Source of the DNA: an uncultured Ruminococcus sp.
GTDB taxonomy: Bacteria > Bacillota > Clostridia > Oscillospirales > Ruminococcaceae
Reading direction: 5' to 3'
NCBI GenBank assembly: GCA_945877315.1
Contig: CAMCRP010000003.1
Coordinates: 1 to 64,000, forward strand
DNA: 64,000 nucleotides
The notes beneath the pieces were generated by a model that saw only the letters and a program-made list of their open reading frames with translations, did no database searches and had not been told where the DNA came from. Below are positions 42,595 through 51,385 of the stretch, piece by piece. A program made the position numbers and the translations under genes. Positions within the stretch are counted from its first letter, which is position 1; every line of letters starts with the position of its first letter.

Positions 42595-44637
42595 TTAATT
42601 CAGCCCGTTTTCCCCGCACTCAAACATCTTTTGTACCGCTTCAAGCAGCTTTGGGTGATTTTCAAGCATGGGATCGCTGTCGGTTATCTTTTTCGCCGCA
42701 TTCTGACAGGCGTTCAAAAACTCCCTGTCAGAGGACATTTCCGCAAATTTCAGCGGCGGCAGACCGTGCTGTCTGTCCCCGAAAAAGTCCCCCGAACCTC
42801 GCAGCTTTAAGTCCTCCTCGGCTATCTTAAAGCCGTCGGAGGTGGAGGATATTATTTTCAGCCGCTGACGTGTTTCCTCGGTAGGATTGTCCGTGATAAG
42901 AATACAGTAGCTCTTATACTGTCCCCGCCCCACTCGTCCTCTCAGCTGATGCAGCTGGGACAGTCCGAAGCGGTCGGAATTTTCTATGACCATTATGGCG
43001 GCATTGGGAACGTCAACGCCTACCTCAACCACCGTAGTTGCCACTAACAGCGCAGTTTCTCCGTCCTTGAACCGCTGCATTGATTCTTCCTTTTCGGCTG
43101 CTGACATCTTTCCGTGAAGCAGTCCCACGCAGTAGTCCTTGAACGCTCCGTTTTTCAGGTTCTCGGCATATTTTTCCGCTGCAATAAGCTCGGAATCCCC
43201 CTCAGTGTCCGTGATGAGCGGACAGACTATATACCCCTGTCTGCCCTCGTCCAGCTGCTTTCTGACAAACCCATAAGCCCTCTCCCGAAGCTTTCCCGTA
43301 ACGGCAAAGGTGTCCACAGGCTGTCTGCCTTTCGGCAATTCGTTCAGTACGGAAATGTCCAGATCGCCGTATATCATCAGCGCAAGGGTTCGTGGGATAG
43401 GCGTTGCGGACATTACCAGCTTGTGCGGATTTACCCCCTTGTCCGCCAGCATTGCCCGCTGATTTACGCCGAAACGGTGCTGCTCGTCGGTGATAACAAG
43501 TGCCAGTGACGAAAACTCCGTTGCCTTTGAGATAAGCGCATGAGTCCCCGCAACCACCTGTATTTCGCCGCTTTTCAGCCCCTTTCGGACGGCGTTTTTC
43601 TCCTTGACGGACAGGGAACCCGTCAGAAGTGCGGTCTTTATCCCAAGCGGCTCCAGCATTGCAGAAAGTGTGTTGAAATGCTGTGCCGCCAGAATTTCCG
43701 TAGGTGCCATAAGTGCCGCCTGACAGCCGTTTTCCGCCGCAAAATAGCAAGCCGCCGCCGCAACTGCGGTCTTACCCGAGCCAACATCGCCCTGAACCAG
43801 CCTGTTCATGGGAGAGCCGCCAAGCATATCCCCGCAGATCTCGGAAACAGCCTTTTTCTGGGCATTTGTCAGCTCAAAGGGCAGCGATTTTTCAAAAGGT
43901 GACATAGAAACAGCCTTCATTTTGAAGCTGCTTTTTGTCCGCTGATGATTTTTCAGATAGGACATTCCCAGACGCAGAAAGAAAAATTCGTCGAAGGCAA
44001 GCCGTTTTTTTGCAAGAATAATTGCCCTGTCGTCCATGGGAAAATGGATATTCTCAACGGCATATTCACGGGTGCAGAGCGTATTTTCCGACAAAATTTC
44101 ACGGGGCATATAATCCACAAGAAGGTGCCCGACGCTGTTTATTGCCTCCTTCATGTTGGTGATTATCATGGGATTTGTCAGACCCTCGGTCAGGTGGTAG
44201 AGGGGGAGAATTTTGCTGTCGGCGTCCCCGCGAATGACCTGGGGGGAATTCATTTCCCGACGTGTGAAGCCGCCCGTGACCTTGCCGTAAAGGAGAAATT
44301 CGCCGTCAGCCTTGAAAACGTCGGCGGCGTAGGGGTTGTTGTAGATAACAACGGTCAGGTCGTCGGTGCTGTCGGTCACGATTATTTTGAAAACGGTAAG
44401 CCCCTTGCGTATCCTTGCGGGCTGCATTATCTGCTTGACGGTGCAGCAGATGACGTTATATTCGTTCAGGACAGTTTCCGAAATGCTGACGGGTGAGGTG
44501 TAGTCGATATATCCTCGGGGGAATCTGTCCAGCAGGTCGCTGATGGTTTCTATGCCAATTTTTTTATACAGCTTTGCCCGCTTTTCGCCGACGCCTTTCA
44601 GGTTTGTTATGGGGTCAGATAAGGTCATTTGGTTCAC
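42595..44637 (-). CDS. recG: ATP-dependent DNA helicase RecG
   Basis: A 680-residue superfamily-2 helicase that remodels stalled forks and branched DNA. An N-terminal OB wedge domain (about 1-150; LKGVGEKRAKLYKK) is followed by Walker A QGDVGSGKTAVA, the DEQH box ITDEQHRFG, and motif VI GRVGRG. The length matches the family. Confidence 0.96.
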   Translation of the reverse strand: MNQMTLSDPITNLKGVGEKRAKLYKKIGIETISDLLDRFPRGYIDYTSPVSISETVLNEYNVICCTVKQIMQPARIRKGLTVFKIIVTDSTDDLTVVIYNNPYAADVFKADGEFLLYGKVTGGFTRREMNSPQVIRGDADSKILPLYHLTEGLTNPMIITNMKEAINSVGHLLVDYMPREILSENTLCTREYAVENIHFPMDDRAIILAKKRLAFDEFFFLRLGMSYLKNHQRTKSSFKMKAVSMSPFEKSLPFELTNAQKKAVSEICGDMLGGSPMNRLVQGDVGSGKTAVAAAACYFAAENGCQAALMAPTEILAAQHFNTLSAMLEPLGIKTALLTGSLSVKEKNAVRKGLKSGEIQVVAGTHALISKATEFSSLALVITDEQHRFGVNQRAMLADKGVNPHKLVMSATPIPRTLALMIYGDLDISVLNELPKGRQPVDTFAVTGKLRERAYGFVRKQLDEGRQGYIVCPLITDTEGDSELIAAEKYAENLKNGAFKDYCVGLLHGKMSAAEKEESMQRFKDGETALLVATTVVEVGVDVPNAAIMVIENSDRFGLSQLHQLRGRVGRGQYKSYCILITDNPTEETRQRLKIISSTSDGFKIAEEDLKLRGSGDFFGDRQHGLPPLKFAEMSSDREFLNACQNAAKKITDSDPMLENHPKLLEAVQKMFECGENGLN

Positions 44638-44651
44638 CGTCCTTTTTTATT

Positions 44652-44680
44652 ATTATAACGCAGATTTTTTGGAAAAGCAA
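44652..44680 (-). promoter_or_regulatory. Probable promoter of recG
   Basis: TATAAT (44657-44652) with TTGCTT 17 bases upstream (44680-44675). It lies close to the recG start, leaving a short leader. Confidence 0.55.
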
Positions 44681-44692
44681 GAGGCTGAAATA

Positions 44693-44933
44693 AATGTGAA
44701 AAGTGAAAAGTGAAAAGTGGAGTTATTATACTAATTTTCTATCGTAAAGTTGACAAAAAATTCGTGCAAAAGCTTGCGTATATGGGTTTTGTGCGGATTT
44801 TGAAATCTTTGATTTTGTCTATACTTTGATTAGAAATTAGTATTAGTATTACCTACACTGATCGTTTATGTCACTAAAAATTCACTCTCCGCATTATTTT
44901 AAATTTCACTTTCCACTTTTCACTCTTCACATT
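44693..44933. repeat. Heptad-arm inverted repeat element before recG
   Basis: The left arm AATGTGAAAAGTGAAAAGTG and the right arm ending TTTTCACTCTTCACATT enclose a longer centre than in other copies. Confidence 0.83.
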
Positions 44934-44935
44934 TA

Positions 44936-44972
44936 AAAAAATCTCCCCCGCCGTCCATAGAACAGCGAGGGA
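44936..44972 (-). terminator. Terminator after the serine operon
   Basis: On the minus strand CCCTCGCTGTTC and GGACGGCGGGGG pair with wobbles around TATG, then seven T residues follow within four bases. It ends the serC-serA-membrane protein group. Confidence 0.75.
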
Positions 44973-44977
44973 AATAT

Positions 44978-45307
44978 TCAGTCTTTTCGATTAACACTAT
45001 CCTCCAGCACCATAGCGTGTACAAATGCACCCATGCCGATGCTTGCCAGTCTGCTGCCGTAAGCAACGGGCTCTATCCCCGAAAATACGGCAAACAGCGT
45101 CAGCAGAGAGAACACGGAGGTCCCCATTATCAGCATAGTTTTCGCAACGTCACCCTGCTTTTTTCCGCAGAATATCCCTTTTGAATAATAGCTGCGGAAC
45201 ATAAACCTATGACGGAACGCCTGACTGTCCGACTGCCAACTGAAAAACAGCATACTGAGCAGATACCCCAGAACGCCGCTTGCAAGGCATTTCAAAAACT
45301 CTGTCAT
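44978..45307 (-). CDS. Small membrane protein of unknown function
   Basis: A 109-residue protein I do not recognise. It has hydrophobic helices at about 7-24, 56-76 and possibly 84-100, with a basic loop (about 32-52) between. Its start overlaps the previous stop by 4 bases (ATGA), so both are translated together downstream of serA. The short gap to serA suggests co-transcription with serine synthesis genes, perhaps only by chance. Confidence 0.65.
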   Translation of the reverse strand: MTEFLKCLASGVLGYLLSMLFFSWQSDSQAFRHRFMFRSYYSKGIFCGKKQGDVAKTMLIMGTSVFSLLTLFAVFSGIEPVAYGSRLASIGMGAFVHAMVLEDSVNRKD

Positions 45308-45657
45308 ATGATTGATATGTCGCCTACGAATGGAAGAGTTTTTGCCTTCATTCGCAGTGCGTTTATTATCTGGAAGATGGTTATAATGCCGAGAATTCCG
45401 TCAAGAATTCCGAAAAGCCAGCCGATAATTCCTCCGAGAATGGGCACATTTTTGAGAATAGCCAGAATAATGTTCATAATTACTCCGACTATCAGCAGGA
45501 AACAGCCCTGATTGGCGTAGAAATTGATGTACTTGGAATCTCCCATTACCATCTTTATCCAAAAAAGCACGGGAACAACGCTGATCGCTGCCACTATCCT
45601 GTTGTTGCTCATATCGTCATAGGTGTAGTCAAAGGTCTTATCCTCCTGAATTTTCAT
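45304..45657 (-). CDS. DUF4870-like small membrane protein
   Basis: A 117-residue protein with about three hydrophobic helices (22-40, 50-68 and 74-100) and a KYINFYANQGCFLLIVGV motif that resembles DUF4870/Tic20-like membrane proteins. Function is unknown. It starts 69 bases after serA with GGAG, with a degenerate TGTAGGGG repeat (45695-45721) in between. Confidence 0.65.
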   Translation of the reverse strand: MKIQEDKTFDYTYDDMSNNRIVAAISVVPVLFWIKMVMGDSKYINFYANQGCFLLIVGVIMNIILAILKNVPILGGIIGWLFGILDGILGIITIFQIINALRMKAKTLPFVGDISII

Positions 45658-45726
45658 AAATGTATCTCCTTTCTCTTTTTGGGATTGTATTTACTGCGGA
45701 ACGAGGAACACATCCCCTACATTTTT

Positions 45727-46890
45727 TTAGCCGATAGCTCTTACCTTGATAACGCCGTCAACAGCGGAGAGCTTGCTTGTAATCTCGTCGGTAACATCGC
45801 CCACAGCGTCAATAATGGTGTATGCGTAGTCCTTCTTGGACTTGTTCAGCATATTTTCGATATTGATTCCCGCATCGCCCAGAACTGTTGTCAGCTGAGA
45901 GATGATAGAGGGAACGTTCTTGTGGATAACGCAAACCTTTGTGCCCACTGCGGACATTTCTGCGTTGGGGAAATTAACGGAGTTTCTGATATTTCCGTTT
46001 TCGATGTAGTCGATAAGCTCCTTAGCTGCCATGATTGCGCAGTTGTCCTCGGACTCGGGTGTAGATGCGCCGAGATGAGGAGTGGGGATAACGTTCTTCA
46101 CGCCGAGAATATCATCAGCGGGGAAGTCAACGGCATATGCGGAAACCTTGCCGCTTTCCAGAGCCTTGGTGATATCTGCATTGTTTACCAGCTCACCTCT
46201 TGCGAAATTGAGGATACGGACGCCGTCCTTCATCTGAGCGATGGTTTCTTCTCTGATAGTATCCTTAGTTTCGGCATTGTAAGGAACGTGGATTGTGATA
46301 TAATCGGACACGGCGTAAAGGTCTTTAAGGTCTGTTACCACCTTAACGGAGGGGGACAGGCTGAGTGCCGCATTTACGGACAGGAAGGGGTCATATCCCA
46401 CAACGTCCATACCGAGAGAGATAGCAGCGTTTGCAACCAGAGCACCGATGGCACCCAGACCGATGATGCCGAGAGTCTTGCCCATGATCTCGGGGCCTAC
46501 GAACTGAGCCTTGCCCTTTTCGACCATTTTGCTCACTTCTGCGCCGTTGCCCTTGAGGGAGTTTGCCCATGCGATACCGTCGGAGATCTTTCTGGAGGTC
46601 ATAAGCAGTGCGCAGAGAACCAGCTCCTTAACGGCGTTTGCGTTTGCGCCGGGGGTGTTGAATACGCAGATACCCTGTTCGGAGCATCTGTCGATGGGAA
46701 TATTGTTTACGCCTGCACCTGCTCTTGCAATAGCCAGCAGATTGTCGCCAAACTGCATATCGTGCATAGCGGCAGAGCGTACCATAATAGCGTCGGGATT
46801 TTGGATATCGTCTGCTACGTTATATTTTGCCTTGTCAAAATTATCCGTACCGCAGGCGGAGATCTTGTTTAATGTCTGAACATTTATCAT
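45727..46890 (-). CDS. serA: D-3-phosphoglycerate dehydrogenase SerA
   Basis: A 387-residue NAD-dependent enzyme for the first step of serine synthesis. The NAD-binding motif is LGIIGLGAIGALVAN (about 140-154); the catalytic arginine is in NFARGE and the histidine in TPHLGAST. A C-terminal ACT domain (about 315-387) suggests serine feedback. It follows serC by 22 bases. serB is not present here. Confidence 0.95.
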   Translation of the reverse strand: MINVQTLNKISACGTDNFDKAKYNVADDIQNPDAIMVRSAAMHDMQFGDNLLAIARAGAGVNNIPIDRCSEQGICVFNTPGANANAVKELVLCALLMTSRKISDGIAWANSLKGNGAEVSKMVEKGKAQFVGPEIMGKTLGIIGLGAIGALVANAAISLGMDVVGYDPFLSVNAALSLSPSVKVVTDLKDLYAVSDYITIHVPYNAETKDTIREETIAQMKDGVRILNFARGELVNNADITKALESGKVSAYAVDFPADDILGVKNVIPTPHLGASTPESEDNCAIMAAKELIDYIENGNIRNSVNFPNAEMSAVGTKVCVIHKNVPSIISQLTTVLGDAGINIENMLNKSKKDYAYTIIDAVGDVTDEITSKLSAVDGVIKVRAIG

Positions 46891-46912
46891 TGGAAATTAC
46901 CTCCGAAATCAA

Positions 46913-47995
46913 TTACTTGTTTGCTGCTTCAAATTCCTTCATGAATGCAACCAGCTTCTCGCAGCCTTCGATAGGCATAGCATTGTAAACGGATGCTCTC
47001 ATGCCGCCGACGGAACGATGTCCTTTAAGGTTGATAAAGCCTGCCTTCTTAGCTTCGGAAACGAACTTAGCGTCCAGCTCCTCGTTGCCTGTTACGAAGG
47101 GGATATTCATGAGAGAACGATCCTTGCCCGATACGGTTGCGGAGAACATTTCGGAGCTGTCAAGGAAATCGTAAATGATAGCTGCCTTCTTTTCGTTATG
47201 AACCTTCATAGCCTCCAGACCGCCCATCTGCTTAACCCATTCAAGGACAAGCTTCAAAATGTAGATGGAGTATGTAGGAGGTGTGTTGTACATAGAGCCG
47301 TTGTCTGCGTGGATCTGATAGTTGAGCATAGTGGGGCAGATGTCCATAGCGTTGCCGATAAGATCCTCTCTTACGATAACAACGGTCAGACCTGCGGGAC
47401 CCATATTCTTCTGTGCGCCTGCGTAGATCATACCGTACTTGGAAACATCAACGGGTTCGGACAGAATACAGGAGGACAGATCGGCTACCAGAGGAACGTT
47501 GCCTGTGTCGGGCAGCTCGGTGAAGCGTGTGCCGTAGATGGTGTTGTTCTGGCAGATGTGGAAATAGTCTGCTTCGGGGTCGAACTTGGACTTATCCAGC
47601 TCGGGGATATATGAGAATGTCTTATCCTTAGAAGAAGCGATAACATTGCACTTGCCGTATCTGGAAGCTTCCTGATAAGCCTTGTTAGCCCACTGACCTG
47701 TAATAACAAAATCAGCCTTGTTGTTCTTGTTCATCAGGTTCAGGGGTATCATTGCAAACTGTGTGGACGCACCGCCCTGGAGGAACAGAACCTTGTAGTT
47801 ATCGGGGATAGACATTACCTCTCTGAGCATTGCCTCTGTTTCCTTGATGATTGCGTCATACTCCTTGGAACGGTGGGACATTTCCATTACGGACTCGCCT
47901 GTGCCGTTATAATCGAGCATTTCGTCTGCTGCCTTTTTAAGAACATATTCCGGAAGCATAGCCGGACCTGCGCTAAAGTTATAAACTCTTGACAT
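46913..47995 (-). CDS. serC: Phosphoserine aminotransferase SerC
   Basis: A 360-residue class-V PLP aminotransferase (also acting in vitamin B6 synthesis in some bacteria). The Schiff-base lysine is in IYAGAQKNMGPAG (about 190). ATG 47995 has GGAGGT 7 bases upstream and matches the family start SRVYNFSAGPAMLP; a TTG at 48010 lies in the ribosome site. Confidence 0.95.
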   Translation of the reverse strand: MSRVYNFSAGPAMLPEYVLKKAADEMLDYNGTGESVMEMSHRSKEYDAIIKETEAMLREVMSIPDNYKVLFLQGGASTQFAMIPLNLMNKNNKADFVITGQWANKAYQEASRYGKCNVIASSKDKTFSYIPELDKSKFDPEADYFHICQNNTIYGTRFTELPDTGNVPLVADLSSCILSEPVDVSKYGMIYAGAQKNMGPAGLTVVIVREDLIGNAMDICPTMLNYQIHADNGSMYNTPPTYSIYILKLVLEWVKQMGGLEAMKVHNEKKAAIIYDFLDSSEMFSATVSGKDRSLMNIPFVTGNEELDAKFVSEAKKAGFINLKGHRSVGGMRASVYNAMPIEGCEKLVAFMKEFEAANK

Positions 47996-48073
47996 TGAAA
48001 AGACCTCCAATATTAATTATGATGTCCGACTCTTTCTCTCCCTAAAGTTAAAGCGTCCAACATATACACTTTT

Positions 48074-48102
48074 ATTATATTACCGTTTTCATAATTTGTC
48101 AA
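48074..48102 (-). promoter_or_regulatory. Consensus sigma-A promoter of serC-serA
   Basis: On the minus strand, perfect TTGACA (48102-48097), 17-base spacer, perfect TATAAT (48079-48074). The leader of about 70 bases shows no known riboswitch. Confidence 0.93.
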
Positions 48103-48195
48103 CTGTTTATTTTGCTTTAAAATGTTAAAAATCGCTCAAAGCGGTTCTTTAGATTTTCCTTATACTTTTCAAAGGATTTTTTTATTATTATCTGT

Positions 48196-48201
48196 TATAA
48201 T
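48196..48201 (+). promoter_or_regulatory. Extended -10 promoter of the 280-residue membrane protein
   Basis: TGTTATAAT gives an extended -10 with TATAAT at 48196-48201; the -35 is poor. It lies 31 bases before the gene. Confidence 0.55.
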
Positions 48202-48231
48202 GAGATAAGTTCAATTCGGGGAGATGATAAA

Positions 48232-49074
48232 ATGCTGCTGATAATTATTGCTCTTATTGCCGTGACCGCCGTATTTGCCGTAAAAAACCGAAAAACGCTG
48301 AAAAATTACTCCGAAAAAGATTTTGCCGTTGTGCTGACAAAATGTATCGGCGGAATCTTCCTTATTGCAATGATGATAGTTTATACGATCGCATTGACAA
48401 ATATAACTATATCAAATAAAGCACATTTTGAGTTCCACAAGAGGGGAAACAGAGATTCAGACGCAAAACTGCTGGTGACTAATCTTAACGAATATGCAAG
48501 GCTTTCAGCCGAAAACGGTTTTGCCGTACCCGACGGGACGGTATTCACATTTACAATTGATAAGCAATCAGAGGACAAAAACGCCGTAAAATACGACGGC
48601 ACCCCCGAGGACGCTCTTATTTATCTGCAATGCTTTATGGGCTTCAACGACGAAGCAATGTACTGCATAGCCGAATATCATTCCGACGGCAATACCATGG
48701 GAGTTATTTGCCTAAACGGAAAATCTCCCGTAGGCATACACCCTTTTAAGCTTGATAATAATAATCTGATAAAAACCGAAAACGGCTATGAGGTTTACAG
48801 CGGCGGAAGGCTTATCGGCTTTATGCGGTGCAGCAGTGATTCTTCTAAAGATAAAATACTCGTTATTGGCTGTATTATTGCAGCTGCGGAGGCGGTTTTC
48901 GGTATGGTTTTCCCCGTTCAGACAGTTAAGCTTATGAAAATCGACGCTGAATGTACAGGAAGAAAGCGGAAATTCGGTGAAGCTTTTTCACGTTCTGTTG
49001 TTATGATGATCGTCGGGCTGACTGTTTTTCTGATGCTGACGATATTTGTTTTTAAGGCATTAAGTTTGATATAA
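48232..49074 (+). CDS. Membrane protein of unknown function
   Basis: A 280-residue protein with membrane helices at about 1-17, 36-58, 213-235 and 254-277. Between helices 2 and 3 lies an extracytoplasmic domain of about 150 residues, with EDALIYLQCFMGFNDEAMYCIAEYH in its middle. I recognise no family. It stands alone on the plus strand between minus-strand neighbours, with its own promoter, GGGGAG ribosome site and terminator. Confidence 0.7.
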   Translation: MLLIIIALIAVTAVFAVKNRKTLKNYSEKDFAVVLTKCIGGIFLIAMMIVYTIALTNITISNKAHFEFHKRGNRDSDAKLLVTNLNEYARLSAENGFAVPDGTVFTFTIDKQSEDKNAVKYDGTPEDALIYLQCFMGFNDEAMYCIAEYHSDGNTMGVICLNGKSPVGIHPFKLDNNNLIKTENGYEVYSGGRLIGFMRCSSDSSKDKILVIGCIIAAAEAVFGMVFPVQTVKLMKIDAECTGRKRKFGEAFSRSVVMMIVGLTVFLMLTIFVFKALSLI

Positions 49075-49080
49075 AATTTT

Positions 49081-49116
49081 GAGCATATCGGAAAATCTGC
49101 CGATATGCTCTTTTTT
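49081..49116 (+). terminator. Terminator after the 280-residue membrane protein
   Basis: A perfect 11-bp stem GAGCATATCGG/CCGATATGCTC with an eight-base loop, then six T residues. Confidence 0.93.
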
Positions 49117-49135
49117 CGTGAAAAATCTGCGTTTC

Positions 49136-49411
49136 TTAATGACTTCTTACATTCTCATAATGCGACCACATACTGAGTATCCTTACCGTTTTTTCTTCCT
49201 CAAAAACCTCATAAACCAGCCTGTGTTGTATGTTTATTCGGCGGGACAAAAATCCTTTCAGATTACCCACAAGTGCTTCATAGGGCGGTGGGTTTCGGTA
49301 TGGGTCTTCGGATATTACCTTCAGCAAACGTCTTGCGTTTTCTTCAAGACCCGATTGCTTTAGCAATTTCTTATGCTTTTCGGCTGCCTTTGAAAATCTT
49401 ATCGTATACAT
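49136..49411 (-). CDS. yoeB: Toxin YoeB (Txe/YoeB mRNA interferase)
   Basis: A 91-residue RelE-superfamily toxin that cleaves mRNA in the ribosome. Conserved residues match E. coli YoeB: E45, R64 in QHRLVYEV, and the C-terminal pair H84-Y85. I chose ATG 49411, which shares one base with the antitoxin stop (TAATG), with GAGGA about 7 bases away; the ATG at 49417 is too close. All key residues are intact, so the toxin looks functional. Confidence 0.93.
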   Translation of the reverse strand: MYTIRFSKAAEKHKKLLKQSGLEENARRLLKVISEDPYRNPPPYEALVGNLKGFLSRRINIQHRLVYEVFEEEKTVRILSMWSHYENVRSH

Positions 49412-49662
49412 TACCATTCCTCATTTTCGTCATATACCGAACATTCGCTGAGAGGTTCTTTTGAAGCTGATAATATTTCGTCCTCCAGACCGGGGACAGA
49501 TGTAATGTACAGAGATTCCATAATATTTCTGTAATCCTGCTCACTCATAATAATTGCGTTTCCGTTTTTTGAGCTGACATTTATAACATCGTTATAAGAA
49601 ACTGCCTGTTCAATGTATTCAAACAGATTTTTTCGCAGATTGGTTATGTTTGTGTTGGTCAT
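49411..49662 (-). CDS. yefM: Antitoxin YefM (Phd/YefM family)
   Basis: An 83-residue antitoxin. The N-terminal 50 residues (TNITNLRKNLFEYIEQAV...GNAIIMSEQDYRNI) form the DNA-binding Phd/YefM fold; the acidic C-terminal tail wraps the toxin. It precedes and is translationally coupled to yoeB, and its promoter overlaps TGTAC half-sites. Confidence 0.93.
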   Translation of the reverse strand: MTNTNITNLRKNLFEYIEQAVSYNDVINVSSKNGNAIIMSEQDYRNIMESLYITSVPGLEDEILSASKEPLSECSVYDENEEW

Positions 49663-49680
49663 ATAAATGCCTCCTTTTTA

Positions 49681-49714
49681 AGTACATTATACTGTACATA
49701 TTTTTGATTGTCAA
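49681..49714 (-). promoter_or_regulatory. yefM-yoeB promoter with TGTACA operator
   Basis: On the minus strand TTGACA (49714-49709), 17-base spacer, TATAAT (49691-49686). TGTACA at 49693-49698 and a second half-site at 49681-49686 bracket the -10. TGTACA is the core of known YefM-YoeB operators, so autorepression is likely. Confidence 0.82.
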
Positions 49715-49816
49715 GGGAAAATGTATCAGCATATGATAATTGTATATTCTCATATTCAATATATACAAACAGAACCCAAAATAATCGTAAAAATCCACAA
49801 CATCGCAAAAAAACTA

Positions 49817-49845
49817 TTGCAAAACGGGGAGAAAAATAGTATAAT
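49817..49845 (+). promoter_or_regulatory. Sigma-A promoter of the PilZ-ParA-ComFB cassette
   Basis: TTGCAA (49817-49822), 17-base spacer, TATAAT (49840-49845), 29 bases before the PilZ gene. Confidence 0.8.
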
Positions 49846-49874
49846 AGAAGTATGTATGAAAAGGAGGAGCATTA

Positions 49875-50531
49875 ATGGTAAATAAGGATAAAATAATCAA
49901 GGTAACCATTTACAGCAATGACGGCAAAACGCTGTTTTCCTCCAATTCTATCGATTGGCCCAAGGACTTCTTCAAGTTCAAACACAAGGAGCTTTGCGTT
50001 ATCAAGGGCAAAAATATCCTCGACCTGCACAAGGACACACCCGTTACCGTGATCTTCGAGTACCGTGACGGAACAAGAGTCCAGTGTGACACGGTCATTG
50101 ACATCTGCACAGAGCATCAGATAAATATCCACGTTGATGACGGCAAGGTGCTGGAGGAGCGCAGACGTTCCTTCAAAATAAGCGTCGATCTGCCCGGACA
50201 GATCTCTTTTTTTACAAGGGACGAGGAAACCTTGCAGTTTGAGGACCCTATCGAATGCAAAATTAAAAATATCAATCTGGGAGGAGTTTTCTTTTCCTGC
50301 GATTATGAATTTATGAAGGGTGACTGCGTTTCCCTTTCTTTGTTTGACGGGCAAATGGATCTTCTTACGGAAATTTTACGGCTCCAGCCGGATAATAACG
50401 GCAATCTTCTTGGCTACGGCTGCAAATTTCAGGGCATTACCCCTCAGCAGGAGGAGAAGATAGCAAGGTATATTTTTGAGGTTCAGCTTGCGGAAAGAGA
50501 AAAAAGAAGGAAGCTTGCGGGCGGACTTTGA
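49875..50531 (+). CDS. PilZ-domain protein, YcgR-like
   Basis: A 218-residue two-domain protein. The N-terminal beta domain (about 6-90) resembles the YcgR-N fold; the C-terminal PilZ domain (about 95-205) is the cyclic-di-GMP receptor fold. The ligand motifs are altered: the RxxxR stretch reads ERRRSFK (95-101) and the DxSxxG stretch reads NINLGG (132-137), so binding is possible but not assured. YcgR relatives brake the flagellar motor. AAGGAGGAG precedes ATG 49875. Next comes a ParA gene after 98 bases containing a small hairpin (50544-50573) without a T-run. Confidence 0.8.
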   Translation: MVNKDKIIKVTIYSNDGKTLFSSNSIDWPKDFFKFKHKELCVIKGKNILDLHKDTPVTVIFEYRDGTRVQCDTVIDICTEHQINIHVDDGKVLEERRRSFKISVDLPGQISFFTRDEETLQFEDPIECKIKNINLGGVFFSCDYEFMKGDCVSLSLFDGQMDLLTEILRLQPDNNGNLLGYGCKFQGITPQQEEKIARYIFEVQLAEREKRRKLAGGL

Positions 50532-50629
50532 TATAAGCATCGGACGGCTTTTCCTGTTTTCGGGGAAAGCCGTATTCATAGTAAACGTTGTATATATTTG
50601 TCGTTTACCGATAATAACGGAGGAAGTAT

Positions 50630-51385
50630 ATGGCTAGGATAATAGCTGTTACAAATCAGAAGGGCGGCGTGGGGAAAACCACCACCGTTTCGGGTCTGGC
50701 GGGGGAATTTACCGCACAGAAGAAGCGTGTTCTGGCGATAGACCTTGACCCTCAGGGGAATCTCAGCTTTAGTCTTGGCGCAGATGAGCTGGGCATTACC
50801 ATTCATGAGGTGCTGACGGGGGAGGTAACTCTTTCTTCCGCCATAAAGCACACCGACAACTGCGATGTTATCACCTCAAACATTCTCCTGAGCGGCACCG
50901 AGCTGGAGCTGAAAACATCGGGCAGAGAGTTTATACTGAAAAATAAGCTCAAGGAAGCCGCCGACGATTACGATTATATCCTTCTTGACACGCCCCCTGC
51001 GCTGAATATACTTACCATAAACGCCTATACTGCTGCGAATGACCTTATTATCCCTATGACGGCGGAAATTCTGTCATTGCAGGGAATTGCACAGCTTAAA
51101 GAAACCATCATTGCCGTTAAGAAATATTATAACAAGGAAATGGACGTAAGAGGTATTCTTCTTACGAGATATAACCCGAAATATCAGCTGACTAAGGACG
51201 TTGAAGAAATGGTGCAGATAGTCGCAGACCAGCTGGACACGGTGATACTTAACACGAAAATTTCCCCCTGTATTTCGGCTGCGGAGGCTCCCGCACATCA
51301 GAAAACCGTCCGCCGGTATGCTCCGAGATGCAAGGCGGCAAAGGAATACAAGGCACTTGCTGAGGAGTTGTACTGTAACATATGA
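50630..51385 (+). CDS. ParA/Soj-family ATPase
   Basis: A 251-residue ATPase of the ParA/MinD superfamily. The deviant Walker A is QKGGVGKTTT (residues 9-18), with DLDPQGN (A' motif) and LLDTPPA. Classical ParA proteins position chromosomes, plasmids or protein clusters with a partner that stimulates ATPase activity. No parB gene or parS site is seen here; instead the stop overlaps the start of a ComFB-like gene by 4 bases, so that protein is the likeliest partner. A Soj-ParB pair is expected elsewhere near the origin, so this may be an additional copy. Confidence 0.9.
   Translation: MARIIAVTNQKGGVGKTTTVSGLAGEFTAQKKRVLAIDLDPQGNLSFSLGADELGITIHEVLTGEVTLSSAIKHTDNCDVITSNILLSGTELELKTSGREFILKNKLKEAADDYDYILLDTPPALNILTINAYTAANDLIIPMTAEILSLQGIAQLKETIIAVKKYYNKEMDVRGILLTRYNPKYQLTKDVEEMVQIVADQLDTVILNTKISPCISAAEAPAHQKTVRRYAPRCKAAKEYKALAEELYCNI

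Larger units (their letters stand above)
44638..44977. other. Intergenic region before recG
   Basis: No gene is seen. The 340 bases contain the recG promoter (44652-44680), a long heptad-arm element (44693-44933) with about 170 bases of AT-rich filler, and the terminator of the small membrane gene (44936-44972). Confidence 0.8.

Noticed and set aside
48011..48073. Possible riboswitch or T-box before serC
   Set aside because: The leader is about 70 bases and shows no T-box, glycine or other recognised motif, and no terminator-like stem.
50544..50573. Terminator between the PilZ and ParA genes
   Set aside because: The hairpin (CGGCTTTTCC/GGGAAAGCCG) has no T-run; it may attenuate but does not clearly end the transcript.
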